Assembly (NCBI RefSeq): GCF_029392815.1
Contig: NZ_CP113942.1
Span: 496,001 to 560,000, forward strand
Direction of reading: 5' to 3'
Origin: Bifidobacterium sp. ESL0682
GTDB lineage: Bacteria > Actinomycetota > Actinomycetes > Actinomycetales > Bifidobacteriaceae
DNA: 64,000 nucleotides
Positions 34,980 to 43,914 of the stretch are shown here, piece after piece; position 1 is the stretch's first letter, and every line of letters starts with the position of its first letter. The notes beneath the pieces were generated by a model. The model ran no database searches. It saw only the letters and a program-made list of their open reading frames with translations, and was not told where the DNA came from. The translations under genes were made by a program, and so were the position numbers.

Positions 34980-36246
34980 AGCAGCTCGTCGTCGCGCCAT
35001 CATTGCTGCAACGTTGTTGGTCATTACCCTTGTTGTTTTGGGCATTTCGTTCCCTCTGAACTTCAGCCCGCTGTTTGCCTTGATTCCCGCCGTTTTGCTG
35101 GCAGTGGTCGTGGCCTTTGGCGTGCGCACGGCCAATCATGCACGTGCTTGGGAGCGTAATCTGAAAGCCAAACGCGAAGCCGAAGCTAGAACCCGAGCCC
35201 AGGCTCGGCGCTCGGCTCGCCAAGATAGTCCTCAGTCTGTCAAACAAAGCGACGTGACTGATCAAGATACCGCCAAGGCACCTGTCTCCGAAGATGAGCA
35301 GCCAACCGGCATGATGGCCGAGCAGGAGATTCAGCAGGCTCTGCGTGAGACCAAGGCCGAAAAGGAACGTGCCGAAAAGCGTCGTGCCAAGCATCAGTCG
35401 GCACAGGGCCGCAAGGGTGCCGAAGAGAAGATTGCTGCGCAAGCTAGTGTTGATGTAGACAGCAGCTCCGAGAAAGCGGAAGGTGCATCGACTGCGCGTG
35501 CCAGGGCCGATGCCCAGAAAGCCGATAAGGCATCGTCGTCCGCTAAGCAGCGTCAGCGTCGTCCTGAAGACAAGGATGCCGAAAAGTCCGTGAAGCGGAC
35601 AGCGCAGGTTTCCAGCAAGCATACTGATGCGCATCGTACTGATGATGCTGTTTCTAAAGCACAAAAAGCTCAGCAGGCGCAGGCAAATGAGCCTACTGAT
35701 GCCACGCATGAGCTAGAGCAGGTGCATCCCGCGCCGGCTCTTGATGTCGTTGATTTGGCATCGAACCAGGATCTCATTTCGTTCTCTCTGGGTGCGCCGC
35801 GCAACGGCGTCGAGGTCAAGAGCGAGGAGCCGAAGAGCTTGGAAATCAAGTCTACGCGGCAGGTAGCCGAAGCCAAGGCAACCACAAAGTCGGACGCCGA
35901 AAGCACTTCTGCTCATTCGGATTCGACGTCATCGGTTGCAGAGAAAACCGAGAGCGACAGCAAGAAGGTCGAAGCGAAGACGGCGAAGTCTTCCTCGTCT
36001 TCACGTTCTCATCGTACGGATGCCGCCGACTCTTCCCTGAATAAGAAATCTGTCAAGAAGAGTCGCAGGCGTGCCAAGGCTGCTGCCAAGAAAAGCAGCC
36101 CGGTGAACGATAAGTCGCGTGCGTACGCCAGCGATCCCGAGAAGTTCCATGCTTCCGAGCTTTCCGCTGATGCCGAGGCTCCGGCGGTCTCATCCGATTC
36201 TTTGGGCACTGGACTTGAGAAGATTCTTGAGCGTCGCCACGTCTGA
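34864..36246 (+). CDS. Membrane protein with long charged cytoplasmic tail
   Basis: The start at ATG 34864 follows CAGGGGG. The 460-residue product has a basic helix (AKVARVRQLRREAARRRA), two closely spaced membrane helices (IIAATLLVITLVVLGIS, LFALIPAVLLAVVVAFGV) and then about 370 residues rich in Ala, Lys, Glu, Ser and Gln, predicted disordered or coiled. No known domain is visible. The tail resembles bifidobacterial hypothetical membrane proteins that flank groES. A strong terminator follows. Confidence 0.65.
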   Translation: MHSVQANAIEGSSAAPIADSTKAAKERAKVARVRQLRREAARRRAIIAATLLVITLVVLGISFPLNFSPLFALIPAVLLAVVVAFGVRTANHARAWERNLKAKREAEARTRAQARRSARQDSPQSVKQSDVTDQDTAKAPVSEDEQPTGMMAEQEIQQALRETKAEKERAEKRRAKHQSAQGRKGAEEKIAAQASVDVDSSSEKAEGASTARARADAQKADKASSSAKQRQRRPEDKDAEKSVKRTAQVSSKHTDAHRTDDAVSKAQKAQQAQANEPTDATHELEQVHPAPALDVVDLASNQDLISFSLGAPRNGVEVKSEEPKSLEIKSTRQVAEAKATTKSDAESTSAHSDSTSSVAEKTESDSKKVEAKTAKSSSSSRSHRTDAADSSLNKKSVKKSRRRAKAAAKKSSPVNDKSRAYASDPEKFHASELSADAEAPAVSSDSLGTGLEKILERRHV

Positions 36247-36271
36247 GTGTTACATTTAGATTCTTTTCGTT

Positions 36272-36312
36272 GTTGGAGTTCCACGCATACGTTGGAACTC
36301 CAACTGTTTTTT
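36272..36312 (+). terminator. Strong intrinsic terminator
   Basis: GTTGGAGTTCCA (36272-36283) pairs with TGGAACTCCAAC (36293-36304), followed by TG and six T. Confidence 0.85.
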
Positions 36313-36341
36313 ATTGAAATGTGAAGGTTTCACTCAGAGCG

Positions 36342-36368
36342 TTAGCACTCGGGTTGGCAGAGTGCTAA
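36342..36368 (+). promoter_or_regulatory. CIRCE operator (HrcA binding site)
   Basis: A perfect TTAGCACTC-N9-GAGTGCTAA lies about 120 bases before groES. HrcA represses chaperonin genes at this element and is released on heat or folding stress. Confidence 0.95.
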
Positions 36369-36489
36369 TTTTCGCGCTACGATAGACAGGTAAGCGCAAA
36401 GGGACGGTGCCGAAAGTGATCGTCAGCCTCTGAAAGCGGTGTCCTCGCGCGAGGAAATGAAACTCTCATAAAGAAAGAGGAGGTCCACA

Positions 36490-36783
36490 GTGTCGATCTC
36501 ACTTACACCGTTGGAAGACAAGATTATTGTCAAGCAAGCCGAAGCGGAGACGCAGACGTCATCCGGCCTTTACATCCCGGACAACGCCAAGGAAAAGCCG
36601 CAGCAGGGCGAGATTCTGGCCGTCGGCCCGGGTCGTCGCGACGATAACGGCAACCGCATCCCGATGGATGTCAAGGTCGGGGACAAGGTGCTGTATTCCA
36701 AGTATGGCGGCACTGAGGTGCACTATCAGGGTGAGGATTACCTCATCGTCGGTGCTCGCGACGTGCTCGCGATTCTGAACTGA
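36490..36783 (+). CDS. groES: Co-chaperonin GroES
   Basis: GroES caps the GroEL folding chamber. The 97-residue protein starts with GTG at 36490 behind AAGAGGAGG and carries [15 protein letters not shown], the mobile-loop region [18 protein letters not shown], and the C-terminal [10 protein letters not shown]. It is monocistronic here, with groEL elsewhere as is usual in bifidobacteria, under CIRCE control and closed by its own terminator. Confidence 0.98.
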   Translation: MSISLTPLEDKIIVKQAEAETQTSSGLYIPDNAKEKPQQGEILAVGPGRRDDNGNRIPMDVKVGDKVLYSKYGGTEVHYQGEDYLIVGARDVLAILN

Positions 36784-36810
36784 TAGCGTCATTTTCGCAA
36801 GTTTGTAACG

Positions 36811-36852
36811 ATGCGTCCCAGCCATGCAGATGGTGGTTGGGACGCATTTTTA
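36811..36852 (+). terminator. groES terminator
   Basis: ATGCGTCCCAGCC pairs with GGTTGGGACGCAT (one G-T pair), followed by TTTTATTTG. Confidence 0.85.
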
Positions 36853-37036
36853 TTTGTTTTCTCGAATCTTTAAGCGGTTTGGTTTGATTTGTGTAATCAT
36901 GCTTTATTGTTTATTGCGTCCGATCGCGTGATTTTAGAATTTTAAGGAATCGTCTTCCCTCTCTTTTGCAGCAAAGCGTATTTTGAAATCTGTCTTGAAC
37001 TTGAATCGCAAATGTGCAATATTTCTTGTCGCGGCT

Positions 37037-37042
37037 TACAAT
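37037..37042 (+). promoter_or_regulatory. -10 box for leaderless aminotransferase gene
   Basis: TACAAT lies exactly six bases before ATG 37049, with no Shine-Dalgarno sequence. Confidence 0.5.
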
Positions 37043-37048
37043 GCGATT

Positions 37049-38131
37049 ATGACTTTCAAACATCGTGCCATAGTTGATACCATCCCCGCTTACAAGCAGG
37101 GTAAGCCGGCCCCCGCAGTCGCGGGCCAGAAGTCCTTCAAGATCTCCAGCAATGAGAATCCGTACCCACCGCTGCCAAGCGTTCAGAAGGCCATCGAAGA
37201 CCACGCGCTCGACCGCATCAACCGTTACCCAGACATGGGCGGTTGGCAGGTCGTCGAACGCCTCGCCAAGGATTACGAAGTCGGCCAGGACGAGATCGTC
37301 CTCGGCTGTGGCTCCACTGAGGTCATTACCCAGCTCACCAACCTTTTGGCAGGCCCGGGTGACGAGGTGATTTACCCGTGGCGCAGCTTCGAGGCGTATC
37401 CAATCATCGTTTCCGGCGCTGGTGCGACCAGTGTCCAGATTCCCAACCGTCCCGACGGCGGTCACGACATCGACGCGATGATTGCTGCGATCAACGACAA
37501 GACCCGTATGATCATCGTCAACAACCCGAACAATCCGACCTCTTCGTCGGTGAGCGACAAGGATGCCCGCCGCCTGATGGAGGCCGTTCCCAGCGATGTC
37601 ATCGTGCTGTTCGACGAGGCTTACATCCACTTCAACACCGCCCCTGACACCAGCGTCGGTATGAAGCTCTATCGCGAGTATCCGAACATCGTCGTGGCCC
37701 ACACCTTCTCCAAGGCTTATGGTCTGGCCGGTCTGCGTATTGGCTATGGCATCGCCCAGCCTGATGTCATCACCGGCATGCGCAAGATGTCACTGCCTTT
37801 CGGCGTCACCCAATCCGCCCAGATCGCCGCACTTGCTTCGCTCGATGCCAAGGACGAACTGATGGAGCGTGTACAGGCGCTGATTGGCGAACGTGGTCGT
37901 GTGGTGAGCGCGCTGCGTGAACAGGGCTGGGATTTCCCGGAGCCGTACGCGAACTTCTTCTGGCTTCCGCTTGGTGATAAAACCTCCGAAGCCGCAGCCC
38001 GTTTCACGGCCGCCGGCCTTTCCACCCGCGTCTTCGAAGGCGAGGGCATCCGCATCTCCATCGGCGAGACCGAAGCCAACGACAAAGTCATCGAGGTTTG
38101 CAAGTCCCTGAAAGACGACGGCATCGCCTGA
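37049..38131 (+). CDS. hisC: HisC-like histidinol-phosphate / aromatic aminotransferase
   Basis: A PLP-dependent class I/II aminotransferase of 360 residues. Motifs are KISSNENPYPP at the substrate entrance, GCGSTEVI, NNPNNPTSSSV, LFDEAYIHF and the PLP-lysine segment TFSKAYGLAGLRIGYG. This branch contains both HisC (histidine synthesis) and aromatic aminotransferases (Pat), and sequence reading alone does not separate them. The isolated position, away from other his genes, leaves the aromatic role open. ATG 37049 is preferred over the upstream open frame because of the -10 box at leaderless distance. Confidence 0.85.
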   Translation: MTFKHRAIVDTIPAYKQGKPAPAVAGQKSFKISSNENPYPPLPSVQKAIEDHALDRINRYPDMGGWQVVERLAKDYEVGQDEIVLGCGSTEVITQLTNLLAGPGDEVIYPWRSFEAYPIIVSGAGATSVQIPNRPDGGHDIDAMIAAINDKTRMIIVNNPNNPTSSSVSDKDARRLMEAVPSDVIVLFDEAYIHFNTAPDTSVGMKLYREYPNIVVAHTFSKAYGLAGLRIGYGIAQPDVITGMRKMSLPFGVTQSAQIAALASLDAKDELMERVQALIGERGRVVSALREQGWDFPEPYANFFWLPLGDKTSEAAARFTAAGLSTRVFEGEGIRISIGETEANDKVIEVCKSLKDDGIA

Positions 38132-38154
38132 GTTATCGTTGACGGTAATCGCTG

Positions 38155-38190
38155 AAAGCGGCCATTGCGCATTTCGCCAATGGCCGCTTT
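38155..38190 (+). terminator. Terminator after the aminotransferase gene
   Basis: AAAGCGGCCATTG pairs with CAATGGCCGCTTT, and a further outer AATCGC/GCGATT pairing extends the stem. Confidence 0.7.
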
Positions 38191-38415
38191 GCGATTGTGA
38201 TGGATTTGACTGATGAGTTTGTTTTTTTAGTTTATATTTATACGCAAAAGCCAATGATTTGGCGGAATTTGAGCCTTGATGTCGCTTGAGAGCACCAGTT
38301 TTGTTACGCTGTTTTCGACACACTAGGCGTGTCGTGGCTTGCATCCGTCTGCAGTCCGTGCCATTATAGTCAAGTTGCCTGCTTCAAGGTGGTTAAAACT
38401 GAGAAGTGAGTAATT

Positions 38416-38497
38416 GGCGGATTTCCCAAGCGGTCAAAGGGAGCTGACTGTAAATCAGCCGCTGATAGCTTCAGTGGTTCGAATCCACTATCCGCCA
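38416..38497 (+). tRNA. tRNA-Tyr (GTA)
   Basis: Acceptor GGCGGAT pairs with ATCCGCC. The anticodon loop CTGTAAA gives GTA, and the long variable arm is typical of tRNA-Tyr. First of three tandem tRNAs; CCA is not encoded. Confidence 0.95.
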
Positions 38498-38498
38498 C

Positions 38499-38570
<72 letters not shown>

Positions 38571-38574
38571 CTTT

Positions 38575-38648
38575 GGCGGGATAGCTCAGCTGGCTAGAGC
38601 GTACGACTCATAATCGTAAGGTCAAGAGTTCGAGTCTCTTTCCCGCTA
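38575..38648 (+). tRNA. tRNA-Met (CAT)
   Basis: The anticodon stem-loop ACGACTCATAATCGT has anticodon CAT. The acceptor GGCGGGA pairs with TCCCGCT with a G-T first pair, and the D-loop is of the elongator type. It is probably co-transcribed with rpmG. Confidence 0.93.
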
Positions 38649-38697
38649 CAAACTTCCGACATACGTCGGCAAGGAACAACACGCAGAAGGTGAACCA

Positions 38698-38868
38698 ATG
38701 GCAAGCAAAAGCGCCGCAGTCCGTCCGGGCATCACGCTGGCATGCACGGAGTGCAAGGAGCGTAACTACATTACGACGAAGAATCGTCGTAACACTCCGG
38801 ATCGTCTTGAGTTGAAGAAGTTCTGCCCTCGTTGCGGCAAGGAAACTGTGCATCGCGAGACTCGTTGA
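38698..38868 (+). CDS. rpmG: 50S ribosomal protein L33
   Basis: A 56-residue gene not covered by longer frames. It starts ATG 38698 ([20 protein letters not shown]) behind GAAGGTG and ends TGA 38866-38868. Motifs CTECKERNY and [14 protein letters not shown] are typical of the zinc-binding (four-Cys) form of L33. The position directly after tRNA genes is common for rpmG in Actinobacteria. Confidence 0.95.
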   Translation: MASKSAAVRPGITLACTECKERNYITTKNRRNTPDRLELKKFCPRCGKETVHRETR

Positions 38869-38885
38869 GTTTTAGCGGATTTGAA

Positions 38886-38908
38886 GCCTGACTGCGGTCG
38901 GGCTTTTT
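38886..38908 (+). terminator. rpmG terminator
   Basis: GCCTGAC-TGCG-GTCGGGC (one G-T pair) followed by TTTTT. Confidence 0.8.
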
Positions 38909-38947
38909 CGTATTTAATCCCGAATATTTTCAATTTGATATTAGAAA

Positions 38948-40261
38948 ATGTCGGTAGCAAACACGATGAAAAATGATGAAAGGACAGGCGACGACAGCAT
39001 GACAGGGCAAACGGATTCGTCACAACCTACGACACCGACATTGGCACAACTGACGACCGTTGGCGTCGGCGGGGCTGTCGATCGATTCGTCGAGGCGCAA
39101 AGCGAAGAGGAATTCATTGCGGCCGTTCGTGGTGCCGATGCCGAAGGACTGCCGCTGTTGGTGATTGGCGGCGGGTCGAATCTATTGGCTGATGATGAAC
39201 CGTTCCACGGTGTCGTGGTGCGTGATGCCCGTCGAGGTATTTCGGTGTTGGACGATGATGCCCATGCCGGTGTTGATGCCGGTGCAGTTTCCATTGTGGC
39301 GCAGGCGGGTGTGAACTGGGACGATTTCGTCGCGTTTTGTGTTGATTCCGGTTTTTCGGGTGTTGAAGGGCTTTCCGGAGTGCCTGGAACCGTAGGAGCT
39401 TCAGTGGTGCAGAACATCGGTGCCTATGGCCAGGAAGTCGCTTCGTCGGTGTCTTCGGTCCGGGTTTTCGACCGCGAAAGCAAGAGAGTAAGCCAGCTTG
39501 ATCGCAATGATATGCATTTCGGATACCGTAGTTCGGCCTTGAAATCAAGTATGTATACAGCTCCAGCGACTCCGGCCGACAGCTATTTCCCGACGCCGCG
39601 CTATGTGGTGCTTTCGGTCACCTTTACGTTGCAGCGTAACGAGACCAATGAGGTTGCGTTCGGTCAGCTGGCCAAGGCTCTCGGCGTCGAGATGGGGGAG
39701 CGGATGCCGATTGCCGATATCCGTCAGGCTGTGCTCAAAGTTCGTGCCGCCAAGGGCATGTTGGAAGACATGAGTCGATACTTGTCGCCTTGGATGCGTG
39801 GTTGCAAGAATTTCCATATTGTCACCGATGTGTTGTCGGCGGGCAAACTGGCCAGTCACGATCGCTTCACCAACGTGAGTGGTGAAGCCGGGTTCCATCA
39901 GGATTTTGACCGTCACAGTTGCGGCAGCTTCTTTATGAACCCGATATTGGACGCCGCTCAAGCGGCAGCACTTCCGGAAGATGCCCCGCGGTTCGATGCG
40001 GTTTTGCCCGATGGGCAACCGGGCATCAAGACCTCGGCCGCATGGCTGATCGACCACGCCGGTTTCCATAAAAGCTATCAGTTGCATGATGGCGCCTCTG
40101 CTGGCCTTTCGACCTTGCATACGCTTGCCTTGACCAACCGAGGTGGTGCCAAAGCGAGCGATATCGCCGAATTGGCACGCGTCATCCAAGATGGTGTGGA
40201 AGCAAAATTCGGCGTTCGTCTGGTTCCTGAGCCTGTGGTCGTTGGCATGGATTTGCGATGA
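38948..40261 (+). CDS. murB: UDP-N-acetylenolpyruvoylglucosamine reductase
   Basis: MurB reduces UDP-GlcNAc-enolpyruvate to UDP-MurNAc with FAD and NADPH in cytoplasmic peptidoglycan synthesis. The 437-residue protein shows the FAD-binding blocks LPLLVIGGGSNLLADD and GVEGLSGVPGTVGASVVQNIGAYG, the catalytic Ser region HSCGSFFMNPI and the late block IKTSAAWLIDHAGF. It carries an insert of some 60 residues around 260-320 relative to short MurBs. The start may be ATG 38948 (TGATAT six bases before it, leaderless) or ATG 39000. Confidence 0.95.
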   Translation: MSVANTMKNDERTGDDSMTGQTDSSQPTTPTLAQLTTVGVGGAVDRFVEAQSEEEFIAAVRGADAEGLPLLVIGGGSNLLADDEPFHGVVVRDARRGISVLDDDAHAGVDAGAVSIVAQAGVNWDDFVAFCVDSGFSGVEGLSGVPGTVGASVVQNIGAYGQEVASSVSSVRVFDRESKRVSQLDRNDMHFGYRSSALKSSMYTAPATPADSYFPTPRYVVLSVTFTLQRNETNEVAFGQLAKALGVEMGERMPIADIRQAVLKVRAAKGMLEDMSRYLSPWMRGCKNFHIVTDVLSAGKLASHDRFTNVSGEAGFHQDFDRHSCGSFFMNPILDAAQAAALPEDAPRFDAVLPDGQPGIKTSAAWLIDHAGFHKSYQLHDGASAGLSTLHTLALTNRGGAKASDIAELARVIQDGVEAKFGVRLVPEPVVVGMDLR

Positions 40262-40262
40262 G

Positions 40263-40282
40263 ATGAGATTTCGGAATCTCAT
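40263..40282 (+). terminator. Hairpin directly after murB
   Basis: ATGAGATT-TCGG-AATCTCAT, a perfect 8-bp stem with a stable TCGG loop. A second stem ACCTC...GAGGT followed by GTTTTAT lies at about 40304-40326 and may be the actual terminator. Confidence 0.6.
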
Positions 40283-40518
40283 GTGTTAAATGTGTTAAAA
40301 CGATACCTCCTCTTTACGAGGTGTTTTATCAATAATGGTAGTCACGTTTTGGCGACTATCGCTTTATAAGCTCTAACCATCGATATTCGATAGATATTGA
40401 GTTTCCGTCGAATAAATTGTCCGCTATATGAGTCGGACACTACCATCGTCATGCCATATTTCTATTCTTTCGATAGGTCTTTTTACCAGGCCACGAGAAT
40501 GAGAAGGGTTAACTTCCA

Positions 40519-42078
40519 ATGGATCTGTTTAGAACAAAATCGGTAGAGCAGACGCTTGCCGAAACCGCCACCGGCGACCGTAAGCTGGTGCGTAATCTGG
40601 GGGCTTGGGACCTTGCCGTCATGGGCGTGGCCGTCGCCGTTGGTGCAGGCATTTTCTCCGTGGGTGCACAGGCCATCGCCTTCCACGCTGGCCCTTCCGC
40701 TATCATCAGCTTCCTGATCGCCGGCATCATCTGCGCGGCGGCCGTGATGTGCTATGCGGAGTTTGCGTCGATGATTCCCGCAGCCGGTTCTGCCTACACG
40801 TTCACCTACACCACGGTCGGCGAACTGATGGCTTGGATTATCGGCTGGGACCTCATTCTTGAGATGCTCATGGCCAGCTCGGTGATCGCCAAGTACTGGA
40901 GCGTCTACCTCAACGATTTCCTGCACCTGATGGGCTTCAATTCCAGCACTGAAATCAATTTCGGCTGGTTCACCTTTGATTGGGCCCCGCTGATTGTTGT
41001 CGCGTTCTTCACCGTCCTTCTGGTGTTCGGCACCAAGATTGGCGCCCGTGTTGACGGTGCGTTCACGATTTTGAAGATTGGCATCGTCGTTTTCGTGGTC
41101 ATCGTTGGCTTCTTCTACATCAAGCCGTCCAACTACACTCCGTTCGTCCCGCCGTCGCAGCCGGCTAGTTCCGTGCCGGGCGCCGCATCCAACGGCATCA
41201 TGACCCAGCCGCTGTTCCAATGGATCATCGGCCAGCAGCCCACCATTTACGGTGTTTCCGGCATCATTTCCGGTGCGGCTCTCGTCTTCTTCGCGTTCAT
41301 CGGCTTCGATGCGGTCGCCACCGTCAGTGAGGAGACCAAGAACCCCGCCCGCAACGTGCCGCTCGGCCTTGGTCTCGGCATGGTGCTCGTCATCATCATG
41401 TATGTCCTCGTCACCGTTGTTACCACCGGCATGGTCTCTTATAAGGACCTCGCCAAAGCCAAGAACCCGTCGTTGGCCACAGGCTTCGAGTTGGTCGGTG
41501 CCACCTGGGCCGCCAAGATTATTTCCTTTGCCATCGTGCTCGGCCTGACCACCGTGGTCATGGTCATGTTGCTGTCGCTGACCCGCGTGGTCTTCGCGAT
41601 GAGCCGTGACGGCCTGCTGCCGCGTGGCCTTTCCAAGGTTGGCAAGCACGGCACGCCAGCCAAGCTGCAGGTCGGTGCCAGCGTCGTGGTGGCCTTCGTC
41701 GCCTCTTGCTTCAACATCAACGTTCTTTCCGACATGATCAACATCGGCACGCTCTCGGCGTTCACTTTGGTCGCGATTTCCATCCCGATCATGCGCAAGA
41801 AGCGTCCCGACCTGCACCGCTCGTTCAAGATTCCGGGCAATCCATGGATTCCGATTCTCATCGCCGTTGCCAACCTTTGGCTGATGCTCAACCTTTCGGT
41901 GCTCACCTGGATTCGTTTCGTCGTCTGGCTCCTGATTGGCTTCTGCATCTATTTCTGCTACTCCTACAGGCATTCGCGCCTGGGCACCGGCGAGCTGGAT
42001 GCCGACCTTAAAAAGGTGAAAGCTCAAAGGGCCAAGGAGGCCGAAACGGCGCAGGCCAAGGCAGAATCCGGCGAATAA
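40519..42078 (+). CDS. APC-family (cationic) amino acid permease
   Basis: The 519-residue integral membrane protein of about twelve helices belongs to the amino acid-polyamine-organocation superfamily, closest in pattern to CAT/YfnA-type transporters: AVMGVAVAVGAGIFSVGAQAI in helix 1, MCYAEFASMIPAAGSAYTF, FFAFIGFDAVATVSEETKNP and LLSLTRVVFAMSRDGLLP. GAGAAGG precedes ATG 40519. The last 30 residues are charged and cytoplasmic. Substrate specificity cannot be assigned. Confidence 0.88.
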   Translation: MDLFRTKSVEQTLAETATGDRKLVRNLGAWDLAVMGVAVAVGAGIFSVGAQAIAFHAGPSAIISFLIAGIICAAAVMCYAEFASMIPAAGSAYTFTYTTVGELMAWIIGWDLILEMLMASSVIAKYWSVYLNDFLHLMGFNSSTEINFGWFTFDWAPLIVVAFFTVLLVFGTKIGARVDGAFTILKIGIVVFVVIVGFFYIKPSNYTPFVPPSQPASSVPGAASNGIMTQPLFQWIIGQQPTIYGVSGIISGAALVFFAFIGFDAVATVSEETKNPARNVPLGLGLGMVLVIIMYVLVTVVTTGMVSYKDLAKAKNPSLATGFELVGATWAAKIISFAIVLGLTTVVMVMLLSLTRVVFAMSRDGLLPRGLSKVGKHGTPAKLQVGASVVVAFVASCFNINVLSDMINIGTLSAFTLVAISIPIMRKKRPDLHRSFKIPGNPWIPILIAVANLWLMLNLSVLTWIRFVVWLLIGFCIYFCYSYRHSRLGTGELDADLKKVKAQRAKEAETAQAKAESGE

Positions 42079-42134
42079 CCGTCGTTGCGTTCACGTACCC
42101 TAAAGAAAGTTCAGGTTGTAAGGAGGCCTCCTCA

Positions 42135-42458
42135 ATGGCTTATGTGATTGCTCAGCCTTGCATTGATGTCAAGGACAAGGCATGTGTGGACGAGTGCCCG
42201 GTCGACTGCATTTACGAAGGTGACCGTACGCTCTACATCAATCCCAACGAGTGCGTGGATTGTGGTGCGTGCGAGCCGGTGTGCCCCACCGAGGCGATTT
42301 TCTACGAGGATGACGTGCCTGATGAGTGGGCGTGGTACAAAGATGCTGCGGTCACTTATTTCAACGATCTCGGCGATTTGGGCGGTGCCCAGGCTGCTGG
42401 CCCGTCCGGCAAGGACGAGGCCCGTATCGCCGCGCTTCCTCCGCAGAATCAGGACTGA
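42135..42458 (+). CDS. fdxA: 7Fe ferredoxin
   Basis: A 107-residue electron carrier with one [3Fe-4S] and one [4Fe-4S] cluster. Motifs are CVDECPVDCIYEGDRTLYI and CVDCGACEPVCPTEAIFY, followed by the C-terminal extension of actinobacterial FdxA. AAGGAGG precedes the ATG. It lies upstream of dapC, a conserved actinobacterial pairing, but has its own terminator. Confidence 0.97.
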   Translation: MAYVIAQPCIDVKDKACVDECPVDCIYEGDRTLYINPNECVDCGACEPVCPTEAIFYEDDVPDEWAWYKDAAVTYFNDLGDLGGAQAAGPSGKDEARIAALPPQNQD

Positions 42459-42479
42459 TTCTTTCGGTTCGTTTTTACT

Positions 42480-42526
42480 AACCCGCGTGTTTTCATCTGA
42501 TGAGGTGAAGCACGCGGGTTTGTTTT
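42480..42526 (+). terminator. fdxA terminator
   Basis: AACCCGCGTG (42480-42489) pairs with CACGCGGGTT (42511-42520), followed by TGTTTTAT. Confidence 0.85.
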
Positions 42527-42757
42527 ATCGGAGTGGAGGAGGGATGCGTCTCTTCCTGACGTATTCTTCTTTCTGACACATCAGCTCTTCAAGGGTGGAA
42601 TGGATGTATCTGGAGCTTATCTTGCATCGTCATGAAAGCCGAAAACAGCAATAGTACAGATATCATTTGGCTTATCGAATGTCATTTGGCATTGTTGCCG
42701 GTATCATCGCAATTAGGTATTTTCCTTCAGATAGATTGATGTGAAAGGCGGCGGCAG

Positions 42758-43894
42758 ATGGGTTTTTACAGGTTTGATTCTCCCTATGATTGGGATCGTG
42801 TTGTGCCTTTTAAGGAAACGGCGAAGAAGGCTCCTGGTGGCATGATCGACCTCTCCGTCGGCTCCCCGGTTGACCCTGTGCCGGCCAAAGTTCAACGTGC
42901 GCTTGCCGATTCCGCAAATTTGCCGAATGCTTACGGCTATCCGACCGTTGCCGGTACCAAGGATTTGCGTAAGGCTGTGCCGGAGTGGTTCCGTGCCAAT
43001 CGCGGAGTCGATTTTGAAGCGATCGGTGCCGACTTCGTGCCCACGGTGGGTTCCAAAGAGGCTGTGGCCTTGATGGCCTCGCTGCTGCATTTCGGTCCCG
43101 GCGATGTCATTGTGCAGCCTGCGGTGTCTTATCCCACGTATGATATCGGCACCCAATTGGCCGGTGCCAAAACTTACAAGGCTGCCGACATTGCCGATGT
43201 GGATTCGTGGCGCTCCATTCCGGGCGTCAAGGCTGTTTGGGTCAATTCCCCAAGCAATCCTACCGGCGAGGTGCTTTCGGCCCCGCAGATGCGCGGCATC
43301 GTCGCCGCGGCTCGCGAAATCGGTGCCGTGGTCCTTTCCGACGAATGTTACGGCCTCTTGACATGGACTGATAACGACGACGCTGAGCCAAGTCCGGCGC
43401 CTTGCATGCTGCAGCCCGATGTCTGCGACGGCAGTGCCAAGGGCATTCTCGTGCTCTATTCGCTGAGCAAGCAGTCCAACATGGCCGGCTACCGCACCGC
43501 GCTTATCGCCGGTGATTCCGAACTTCTTCGACCGATGACCGTCTACCGCAAGCAAATTGGCGAAATCATTCCCGGCCCGATTCAGGCCGCAATGGCTGAG
43601 GCGTTGCGAGATTCTGATGCCGTCAGCACCCAGCATGCCCGCTATGCCAGTCGTCTGCACCAACTGGTTGACGCTCTGTGTGCTTATGGCTATGACGCGC
43701 ATATGCCACAAGGTGCGCTCTACGTGTGGGTTCGTACCAAGAGCGGCGATTGCTGGCAAGACATGGGCGATTTAGCCCGTCTAGGCATCATCGCCAGTCC
43801 GGGCGAATTCTACGGCGCTCCCGCCTATCTGCGTTTCTCCGCTACCGCCACAGACGCGTCCATAGCCGAGGTCGTCGCTCGTCTGCGTAGCTGA
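42758..43894 (+). CDS. dapC: Succinyldiaminopimelate transaminase
   Basis: DapC transfers an amino group to N-succinyl-2-amino-6-oxopimelate in the lysine/meso-diaminopimelate pathway. The 378-residue fold-type I aminotransferase begins MGFYRFDSPYDWDRVVPF, typical of DapC, and contains IDLSVGSPVDPVP, NAYGYPTVAGTKDLR, VNSPSNPTGEVLS, LSDECYGLLTW and the PLP-Lys segment LYSLSKQSNMAGYRTA. GAAAGG precedes the ATG. It converges on dinB with 20 bp between the stops. Confidence 0.93.
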   Translation: MGFYRFDSPYDWDRVVPFKETAKKAPGGMIDLSVGSPVDPVPAKVQRALADSANLPNAYGYPTVAGTKDLRKAVPEWFRANRGVDFEAIGADFVPTVGSKEAVALMASLLHFGPGDVIVQPAVSYPTYDIGTQLAGAKTYKAADIADVDSWRSIPGVKAVWVNSPSNPTGEVLSAPQMRGIVAAAREIGAVVLSDECYGLLTWTDNDDAEPSPAPCMLQPDVCDGSAKGILVLYSLSKQSNMAGYRTALIAGDSELLRPMTVYRKQIGEIIPGPIQAAMAEALRDSDAVSTQHARYASRLHQLVDALCAYGYDAHMPQGALYVWVRTKSGDCWQDMGDLARLGIIASPGEFYGAPAYLRFSATATDASIAEVVARLRS

Positions 43895-43914
43895 AAGCTT
43901 GAAAGCCGTGCGAC

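Noticed and set aside
40483-42027. A 514-codon minus-strand open frame
   Set aside because: It is antisense to the amino-acid permease; the His/Asp/Gly-rich composition is typical of reading a membrane-protein gene backwards.
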